Positions 55,501 through 64,000 of a stretch of DNA of 64,000 nt are shown here, piece by piece. Numbering within the stretch: the stretch's first letter is position 1; each line of letters starts with the position of its first letter. Source of the DNA: Zychaea mexicana. Lineage: Eukaryota; Mucoromycota; Mucoromycetes; Mucorales; Lichtheimiaceae. Location: assembly GCF_025766255.1 (NCBI RefSeq), contig NW_026516686.1:248001-312000 (forward strand), given 5' to 3'. The notes beneath the pieces were generated by a model. That model did not search any database and was not told the DNA's origin. It worked only from the letters and a program-made list of their open reading frames with translations. Position numbers and translations under genes: made by a program.

Positions 55501-56593
55501 TACAAAAAGAGTGACAATGAACGATAAAGAAAAGGGAAAAAAGGCGGACAAGACAGGGTGCGGGAAAGGCAACGAGTCGGCGTAGTGGAGGTATAGTTTT
55601 TATTAGCAGTTGTTCTTCTAGCTACTTTGTGGGAGCCGGTTATACTCGCATATGCAAAAGGCGCAACACTGCACTGCCAATAGCCAACCCTACCAACCTG
55701 CTCCTTTTCTCTTCCCCCAAAGAAGCAGTCGTAGGCGTCCCCTGAAGGATGGTTGAGGGAATCTAGGGGGATTGGGCGAGAGTGAGCAAGCAGCCGTTTG
55801 TGTGTGAAAAAAAAAGTTGGAGAGGAAAGGGAAAGGAAAGGAAAAGAGTGAGATAAGAAAAAAAAGGACCTGGACCAGTTCTTTTATCTTTGGTTTTTTT
55901 AGCCCCCGCCCAACCGCCGCAGCATGCTCATCACATGGCTTTCTCTTTCAAAGCGTAGTCATAAAGGGCAGTGACTTGCATGAGATGGTGATGGTTGGTG
56001 TTGTCTATGAGAACGGTTCGCTGCGATACTGGAAGTGTGTGCACCTTATGCAGCTCATTGTTCTCTCTAGATTCTTTTTAAGACACCGCCATGTCAATGC
56101 GACGCGACCTTTGTTGCCTGTCAGTGTTCTGGCAGCATATCCAAATGAGTATTTACGCTGATGTCGATTGGTTTTATACAGACTGCCCGTACTGGGAAGT
56201 AATATCGACTGTAGCTTTGCCCTACTTGTTCTCCGCTGTTGCGATAGCTCTGTCCAATAAAGAGCCTGGTTCTTTCATATAAAGGTATGTACTTGTGTAT
56301 TTTTTGATCCGCTACTGTCCAAATTGTCACTGGCTGCATTTCCAAACCAAGAAGCAGCTGATTGCGTACGTTGACAGGCGCTCGACCTTGTATCAGCATG
56401 TATGATTGATTAAATTACGATAAATCTTTTGGGTTAACGGAATGCTGTTTGAATACACTGTATGTTACATATTACATCGAGAACACATTACCGTCCGCTT
56501 TTATTATGTAGAGTAGGCGTATATTAAAGATGTAAATACAAGCGATCGTTAAGATTAAGACACAATTTGTTTCTATATACTACAAATCCCGTT
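52532..56593. other. 4-kb stretch without a supportable gene
   Basis: Several short open frames occur. The most coding-like is 53104-53286, which reads GEPKIVLYTPQGYKTHILTR and may be an isolated exon relic. 53782-54111 is Lys/Gln-rich without features. 55370-55900 contains G-rich and purine-rich low-complexity DNA. No tRNA or rRNA pattern was found. Confidence 0.5.
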
Positions 56594-57320
56594 TCAGTCC
56601 AACTCTTGGAGTGTCTTCCCGTTTCTGACCTCGATATGAGGAGGAGGAGAGAACAACATTGCACCAACTTCTCAGAACGCTAGTCTTTGGATCCCAAAAA
56701 CGCGCTTGTACTTCATCTCGAGCACAGTTATGACCATCGTTTTGAATCTCATTTGTCTGGCATGCTCCGTTGCCGAGGTCATCAACATTTTGCCGAGCCC
56801 CATATTTTGACAGTCAGGATGTGTCGCAAGTAGTGCTATACAGTATTCGTCAAACCTATTCTTCGCAGTAGTATGGTCGTTGTCGTCGCCGTTGTCTTTG
56901 CTCCCGTCACCAGCTTTAATAGATCCATTGATGTTTACAACACAACAACTTTTTTTTCTTTGATTTACTGTTATCATTACTGCTGTTGGAACGATATGTC
57001 AATGAATAGCCAAACATACATCTCTCCAATACGCCAAGAAAGGTAGATTTCATGCCAGCTTTACGGATAACTGTAACAATATAATGGCTTGTAGCCCGGT
57101 CACCATGTATAATGTCTTTTCCCGAACTTTCTAGAATATAATGCAGGTGCATGTACACGTTAAGAAAATAAATCAATACCCATTTACGCTGGTCACTATC
57201 GTGCACGTCAATGATACGAAAAGCTGATGAACTACTGTAAGAAAGGATATCTTGTGAGTGGATTGGTAAGTCATTCAGAGTTAGGCGATGCGTATAGAAG
57301 GTCTTCAGTGGGGAAACCAT
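56594..57320 (-). pseudogene. GNAT-family N-acetyltransferase, probably broken
   Basis: Start MVSPLKTFYTHRLTLNDLP at 57320. The acetyl-CoA-binding motif A is clear: CIALLATHPDCQNMGLGKML, followed by a helix and the strand KTMVITVLE. Such enzymes move an acetyl group from acetyl-CoA to an amine. The frame of motif A ends at a TGA at 56672. Directly after it, the same frame reads EVGAMLFSPPPHIEVRNGKT and ends at TGA 56594, as GNAT tails often do, so the first TGA looks like a nonsense change. The middle (56950-57190) needs one or two introns, or a shift in the T8 run at 56950-56957, to connect. Substrate unknown. Confidence 0.55.
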
Positions 57321-57777
57321 CTTGTGTGTTTGTCTTTGACAGGCTGCTGCTGTTGGTTTTAGTGTGGCAAGAGTGGAAAATTGAGAAGCAAGGATTATAT
57401 TGACAATGAGCCTATCCTTTATAAGGATGGATTTCTAAAAATTGGTATGTATCCCTAAAATATAGACTGTGCACCACGACATTGAATCATATTATACCCA
57501 CTATGTACATGGTGAGTAATATCTACTAAATGAGCATCAGGTGACGCACGAATTAAGTCTGTATAGCGAGACGGCTCTTTTTTTTTATAACTGGATAGAT
57601 AAAATTACAACAACATATATAAAAAACCAATAAGTACAAAATTAAAAGTGATGATTGACGAGCTTGAATATCAAAAGGCGTGGGTGGAAAGAAAAACGGT
57701 GGTAGAGGTATTAGATGGAAAAAAATATATATACATGATGTACAAAACAGAACAAGAACTTTTCTGTCATTAATCTT

Positions 57778-60039
57778 TTACGGTGTCCTACGGAAATGAT
57801 TCCTTAACCGTTCAAGAGAGGTATCAAAGATATCGGCCACAAGTGCATACCCAGGCAAAGGATATTCCTCATACATATTCAATGGAGATCGTTTCTTCGT
57901 CCTCATAAACACTTCCAGAAGCGATAAGGATGTGGGAACATGATGGCCAGATGGAAGAAATGAGTCGATGATGGCAAAGCACTTGTGAAACGCTGCTTGC
58001 ACTTTTGGTGGAAACTGAACTTCACTAGTAGCTGTGACGTTGCATAGCGCATGGAGGAGTTGCATCAAGAAATCAAAGGGTACTGTCATATTTAGAGAAA
58101 CAGGTTAATGCGTTATTAGGTTGAAACAGTTTCCATAATCACACAAAAACAACGAAGACTTACGTGGAAGTGAGTCTGTCACCAGTTCCAAATTACGTCG
58201 AAGTGCAAAAATCATGATTTCGGATGATCGTACGGAGGTTGTGAAGGCGCGTTGCTGTATAGCTTCCAGTACGTCTTTGGTGATCCCTGAATCATTGCTT
58301 AGATGGCGTGGATGTAGCAAGCATGAATGGAAGATCGTTGTGAGCGTGTGGATAAATGCAAGGACCAGCGTTTGTGTTGGTTCTTGTATGTTCTCTATGT
58401 TACCCAGCGCTTCCGGGGAATATGGGTCTTCAAACGGTCGAAGCTCGTCTGGTAAATCGGCCCACCATTGCCGTGCAACAGGTTCAAATTGCAATATCAA
58501 GTCAAGGCTCAATTCTCCAGGAACGCCATGTACATTGCAATTTATTTGTTGCTACAGGTTTTTGTTTGTGTAAAAGAAAAAATTAATTTTATATACAACA
58601 TTGTCATTAATCCCATTTCAATATAGCTCTTACTTACCATGACCATAGCTGAAAATGACGACGACGCAAATCGTAGAAAATGATTATACACAGATATATA
58701 TTTTCGTGTGATTAACGGTTCATCAGGCGCCGTCTCGAGCTCGATGGGCGTAAATCGATAATCAGTCTTGTCATCCAACACCATATCACACAGTCGAATA
58801 AATGCTTGGTGATATATATAGTGTCGCTGAAACATAATCCTCGCAACCAGCGGCGTGCTAGAACGGTCACTGTAAAGAGGTTCGATATCCTTGCAAATCA
58901 AATAACCAATCGTTGCCAACCTCCGTGATTCATCGTACTGGATCAATCCATCAGCCAAGTACTGTTGCAAAAAAGTAATCGTCATGGAAATCTGCAATTT
59001 CTTGGTTGGATCATCGGGCATATCGTACACCATATCTTTGCATTTCAAGAAAAAGATCTCGGCAAGATTTCGTCGTTCTGCTGGTGACATGTTGGTATGA
59101 ATCCGGGGACTGACTATTGCATCCACGCAGATAGCCAAAGTGAGCGAACATTTCATTGGGTCTTGCAAAGATCGATAATGTGCCAGAAACGTGGGAACAT
59201 GGATCAAGCCCACGCTGGGGTTGCTGTGCTTTATATATTCCATCACAAGCGTATCGATAATTGCCCGATAGTTGCAGCTGAGTGGCTCGTGCGTAATGGC
59301 GAGTCGTTTGCGTGGTTTTCCGGCAACGGACCGTGATATGAAGCGGAATGGGGCAAGCGCTATACTGGCCGAAGTTGGTTCAAAGTAGACACGCTCTTTT
59401 TCAAATAAACCAGCAAATGGTGATAGATAACGTAGAGATGCCTGGCTGTATATGTACAACTCTTGTAGGTTTTTGATGCTGCTTTCCAGTCGCAATCGGC
59501 CATCAACTACGCTCAGCTCCCAATGTGTTTGCTGCTGCTGTAGATCGTTTATTGACATGGTCGTAACTGAAGTACTAGTCTCTGAGCTAGCCGAGCAAAC
59601 GGATTCGCTGTACTCGCTAGGCGTTGTTGACCGACTAAAGTCTGGAGGTGTATTGAGATTACTGGACGGTAGTGGTAGTGCCTGCTGTTGTGCTATCGTC
59701 GACTGCCGGATCGCTTCGCTCAGTTTCTCCATTTCGGTTTCAAGCTGTAAAATCTGATTTTGCCAGTATTGCAAACGAGCATAATTATACTCATTCTCGA
59801 CGTCGTCATCGTTCAAGTCAGGGTCATCGATGGGAATGCACTCGAGGTGGATTTTCGCACAGCGTTCACAAATTGTCGAATCGGGTCGATAAACGCATTT
59901 CCGACGACGAATTCTGCAGTCTACAATGAAATTAACAATTGTATTAGAAAGAAGCTATAAAAAGCGGTTTACTTTACACTTTTTATAATACAAAGATATA
60001 AAGTTGGTACTGACTGGAGCACGGCGTATCGTTTCTCAT
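57778..60039 (-). CDS. Zn2Cys6 fungal-specific transcription factor
   Basis: Four exons, 60039-60015, 59920-58638, 58551-58164 and 58082-57778, give 666 residues in phase. The binuclear zinc cluster is split by the first intron (after PCS) and becomes complete after joining: CSNC, RIRRRK, CVYRPDSTIC, ERC, AKIHLEC. This is a perfect CX2CX6CX8CX2CX6C. A linker and a predicted coiled coil follow (LQYWQNQILQLETEMEKL). Then comes the fungal regulatory middle-homology region with LVMEYIKHSNPSVGLIHVPT and LATIGYLICKDIEPLY. The N-terminus is very short (5 residues before the first Cys of the cluster). It should be a nuclear DNA-binding regulator; its targets cannot be inferred. A decayed paralogue lies directly upstream (60587-62290). 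Confidence 0.88.
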
Positions 60040-60586
60040 ATAACCAAAATCCAAAAGAAGAATGACAAAACCACCTCTCCCCCGCTGCTTTACAATATAA
60101 GCTATTGCTGGGTTCAAGTCGAAAACCAAAATTCCGACGAGATCTTGTCCTTTTCAATGGCGAACAAAAAAGTGTTATCTTATCAAGTCGAAGCGCTCCA
60201 GAAGATGAGACGCAGTTGTAGGAATATCAGAAATCAATGCGAGTCCGAGTAAAGGGTTTGTTAATAAACAATTACAGGGGAAGGTCTTCTTTATAGTTCT
60301 TCAGCAGCTGTCGACGTTGATGTTGCTGCCAGGAAAGATTCTAGTTTTGAGTAGCCCAAGGGAACACGGTGATCCGTGGGAATATAACATTCAAATAAAC
60401 CAGAGCATTTCTCTGGTATCTTCTGCATATCTGAGAAATGGCCGAAAAATGGGATATCTCTCAAGTCGTAATAAATCGAAATGGGCCACTAATATATCGT
60501 GGGCGTATAGTTATAAATGACATGGTAAGTATATCGTTGATCGGAAAGATACAGTAAGTATGACCAATCAGATACAAAGTCTACCA

Positions 60587-62290
60587 TTAACTACGCATAG
60601 ATCTTATGTCGCTTTCAATACAGCTGATGGTTATCGCATAGATGACAGCTTTGCATGAGCGCCAAGTAGGTGACGCGACCTTTTCTTGTAGTATCTTGAC
60701 CAGATCATGATTCTCGACGAAATTCGAGCTCGAAGAATTGTCGAGTGGATAAAAGCTGTCCATATAATATGTAAAGTAACAAACGGTAGTACCGCCATCC
60801 TTGCGTTTTAGGGTATAATGCAGTAGATGGAACATCGCAAATTCGTAGCTCCGCAGGAAGTTCCATCCACCAACTACAAGCCATTGTTTCAATTGCAAAA
60901 CAAAATCGGGACGAAGCTCACTTGGTTTGTCATGAGTAATCTGATATATTTTTCATTGTGTGTGTGTGCGTATCGATTACTTGTAGTTTCACATACAATT
61001 GTTGTTGCACTCATCATGATACATCGAAAATAAATGTACTAATACTTGTCAGTATTTATTCATGTAAGGCGTTTTGAATTGTCTCATTATTGCGTAATGG
61101 GCCAAATAATGCTCAAAAGATGCTTTGTGGCTCGCCACTGAAGACTGGAATCTCATCCTCGTCCATGGAATCTACAAAAGTAAAGTTGACCTTGCCGTCT
61201 AAGGACAAGGCAAGCATACGGTGATGAGTTTTGATTCCGTGCCAGTGTCGCTGGAGCAAAATTCGATCCACGGGATCAATGTTCTTTAAGCAACAACTGT
61301 CGTCGTTACAACGGTACCGATATTCCAACTCGTGACATAGCAGCAAGCAATGATTGTCAGCAATCGTGCCTAGATACAGTCAATGTGCACAGTAAAAAGA
61401 TAAGATAGTATAAAAGATACAGTCATGTTTGTTTCCAGTTGATGCGCAGGGTCGTCAAATATGTCGGTAATTGTTTTACACTTGTAATAAGGATAGTCGG
61501 CAATATATCTGATCTCTACCGTTGAAAGCTTAGTAAGGTGATCGAGCAGACTGTGACTTTGGCACAGAGAGCTAGTGCAATTGGACACTCCAATGGATCA
61601 TCAAAGCTTTGAAGATACTGTCAAAGGTAGGTTCGTGTAGTAATCCAAAAAGCTGGTGCATATGTTTCAGATATAATGATTTCACCTGAGCCACCTATCC
61701 TTGATGGTCGGTATTGAAAGAAGCATTAGCAGGCGTAAGGAAAACACCCCCTAGAGGATCATAGTACGTGATGCGATGCGGCTGTCTCTGTAAACTGTTT
61801 TCAACAAGTTGCAGAGAAGGCAGTCGATTCGAGGCAAAACAAAGCTGACAGAAGCAATGGCAATACTGGCAGATAAGCTCTCAAAGTCGATATGTTCCTT
61901 TTTAAAAATGCCGTTCAATGGTGATAGGTAGCGTATGGAAATTTGAGAAAAGGAGAGTAGCTCGGTGAGGGTTCTGATGATGGAGCTGCCAAGTCGCGCA
62001 TATCCGTCAACGTCAATGCTGAGTTTCCATTCTGGGCTGATTTTACCAAGAGACTGTTGCCAGTGCCGCTTTGCTCTCGGCAAAGAATGACCGCTTATGT
62101 TGTCGCTTTTGGTTTTTGCCAATTTTTGCAATTCTGTTGACCGTCTAGTGAATATGCTCTTGTTTCGTTGCTGCGGCGATCGGTAGACAACTGACTTGCA
62201 GTCTGAAACATCGCATGCATTTGGCTGTGGTAGCGTTTGATTCCCAGCAACATTTTCTCCTGACAGCTCTGCAGCCTAAAATAAAATTAG
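60587..62290 (-). pseudogene. Decayed tandem paralogue of the Zn2Cys6 regulator
   Basis: Blocks align in order with the gene at 57778-60039. WKLSIDVDGYARLGSSI and ISIRYLSPLNGIFKKEHIDF (about 61870-62040) match WELSVVDGRLRLESSI and ASLRYLSPFAGLFEKERVYF. LFGLLHEPTF with PLECPIALALC (61540-61660) matches VGLIHVPTF with PMKCSLTLAIC. DIFDDPAHQLETNMTVSFIL (61410-61460) matches DMPDDPTKKLQISMTITFLQ. The last aligns in a different frame from the one before, and stops lie between blocks. No zinc cluster could be found at the 5' end (62290-62630). It is a dead copy, or at best a gene with unusual splicing. Confidence 0.7.
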
Positions 62291-62846
62291 ACGCATCGTT
62301 CCTTGTTCAGATCTGACTACTACATAGCAGATGGATAAAAGGCATCGATGTGAAATCTGTTCGGAATATACTGTATTATGCTTACACGAGTTCTGGTTTT
62401 GCATGATATGTAATTATGTAAGAAATGATAGTAGCAGCAGCAACTTTTTATACGCATGGCTTGGTGCCCTCTCATTTTACAAATTAGGGAAGGAGTGGCA
62501 GGCGCCCTACGTTCAATCCTTATCATCATCTCTAGTCCGTGGAACCGTACATAGTCCTGTTGAAACGTTCTGTGAGTTGCTACTTACATGAATCAAAATG
62601 ATGCATATCTGAGAAACACCTACTATGAGCCCGAGATGTCAAAGATAACTGAATGCACAGGTTTGCTTTAGTGCACAATTTATGGTGCGCACAAATTCTG
62701 TAGCTGGGCGGGCATGCCTCTTCATGTGTCGGAGCCACGGATGTGCGTGGGAAAAAAATCGAAAATCACGCACACCTCCCCCCACATTTTCTTCCTTCCT
62801 TTTTTTTTTTCTTTTTCTTTTAGCTTTTTCTTTAGCGTTACAAAAG

Positions 62847-64000
62847 ATGCTTTCATCACGTCTCCTTTCACAAACTGCTCGTGTAAGTCTTATGTCTTGA
62901 CGCTTATAGCACATATGCACCTTGTAAGTGACCTATGTCTCTTTATAAAAGTCCACCGTCGGCTCCGCTCGCCATGCTTTCAAACGATACGCGTCCTCTG
63001 GCGCCTACAACGCAGCCGTTGCCAACTTAACGTCTGAACAGGAAGAAGTGAGTATATGCTACTCAAGATGGTGTTTACGAAAGGTGTGGATGAGAGCGCT
63101 CAAATTGATATGCTTGATTTAGCTCCGTGAAGCTGTCCACAGTTACGTCCAGGCCGAACTGGCTCCACGCGCTGCAGAAATTGACAAGACCAACGAATTC
63201 CCAATGGATATGTGGAAGAAGTTCGGTACCATGGGCTTGCTTGGAATTACTGCACCTCAAGAATATGGCGGTTTGGGGTTGGGTTATCTGGAACACACGT
63301 TTGTCATGGAGGAATTGTCGCGCGCCAGTGGATCGGTGGCTCTGAGTTACGGTGCCCATTCCAATCTGTGTGTCAACCAATTAGTCCGAAACGGTAACGA
63401 GGCACAAAAGCAAAAGTACTTGCCAAAGGTATGAAACTGACTTTTTTTCTTTGGCTTTTGAAAAATGGAACGGGTGGGGTAGAATGACACTGGTTCTTAC
63501 AAAACCTTATGCTCCGTAGCTTATTTCTGGCGACCATGTCGGTGCCTTGGCCATGTCAGAGCCTGGCTCTGGTTCAGATGTCGTCAGCATGAAACTCAAA
63601 GCGGAAAAGAAGGGTGATCGGTATATCTTGAACGGCAACAAGATGTGGATTACCAACGGCCCGGATGCCGATGTTTTGATTGTTTACGCCAAAACGAACC
63701 CAGAGCTTGGTCCTCATGGTATCACTGCCTTTTTGATCGAAAAGGTAATTTATTTGTTTTGTCGGTAGGAATAGAAGCCACAGAGATGGAGAAAAACAAG
63801 CCTTCTGACAGTACTTGGTCGTGGTTTTTTTTAGAACTTTAACGGTTTCTCGACTGCACAAAAGCTGGACAAGCTCGGTATGCGAGGTTCCAACACCTGT
63901 GAGCTTATTTTCGAAAACTGTGAAGTTCCTGCCGAAAACGTGCTTGGTGCTGAAGGAAAGGGTGTTTATGTCCTGATGAGCGGTTTGGATTTGGAACGGT
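62847..64000 (+). CDS. Isovaleryl-CoA dehydrogenase (3' end off the window)
   Basis: Exons begin at ATG 62847 ([12 protein letters not shown]), about 62952 ([19 protein letters not shown]), 63121, 63520 and 63835, and the gene runs off the right edge. The N-terminus is a mitochondrial presequence (Arg/Ser-rich, no acids). The acyl-CoA dehydrogenase fold follows: [52 protein letters not shown] and [16 protein letters not shown] (FAD/substrate-binding signature), then [18 protein letters not shown] and [18 protein letters not shown]. The [17 protein letters not shown] block is typical of isovaleryl-CoA dehydrogenases rather than other chain-length types. It oxidises isovaleryl-CoA to 3-methylcrotonyl-CoA in leucine breakdown in the matrix. 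The catalytic Glu region was not reached. Confidence 0.9.

Overview
The window reads as nuclear DNA of an early-diverging filamentous fungus, most likely Mucoromycota (Mucorales-like). Grounds: housekeeping genes split by many short GT-AG introns, Rhizomucor-miehei-type secreted lipases, a WOPR (Gti1/Pac2) regulator, a Zn2Cys6 regulator, AT-rich intergenic DNA, and no bacterial-style operons. Exon boundaries below were read by eye from splice sites and reading-phase continuity.

Layout. (1) 1-2027: TRM11 tRNA methyltransferase, minus strand, 3' end off the left edge. (2) 2.5-20.2 kb: a transposon graveyard. It holds a 1.26-kb inverted tandem array of a 13-bp unit, a decayed Ty3/gypsy element, a nearly intact 2.6-kb Tc1/mariner-IS630-like element (9512-12105), two related AT-rich DNA elements (about 12750-14905 and 15743-17983) that encode a DDE transposase fused to a chromodomain plus a separate zinc-binding protein, other AT-rich open frames, and a hAT-like MITE (19262-20071). 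One unidentified host gene on the minus strand (fragments at 18308-18102, 15680-15058 and 9405-9148) has been broken by these insertions. (3) 20.8-31.8 kb: an INPP5F/Sac2-like phosphoinositide phosphatase, a securin-like KEN-box protein, and a WOPR transcription factor. (4) 31.8-46.1 kb: a very gene-poor stretch followed by two secreted triacylglycerol lipases with a gene relic between them. (5) 46.4-52.5 kb: a compact housekeeping cluster: ORC6, a bacterial-type intronless glycyl-tRNA synthetase, SOM1, a GPI-type Ala/Pro-rich wall protein, and ISA1/ISCA1. (6) 52.5-64 kb: a gene-poor stretch, a GNAT-like gene with an in-frame stop, a Zn2Cys6 transcription factor with a decayed tandem paralogue, and isovaleryl-CoA dehydrogenase running off the right edge.

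Most single-copy genes here do unrelated cellular jobs (tRNA modification, replication licensing, Fe-S assembly, leucine catabolism, mitochondrial inner-membrane proteolysis). The best functional groupings are the lipase pair and the divergently transcribed GlyRS/SOM1 pair. The most unusual material is the pair of DDE-chromodomain elements, the inverted 13-bp array, and the 209-bp direct repeat bracketing a 5.65-kb insertion in the broken host gene.
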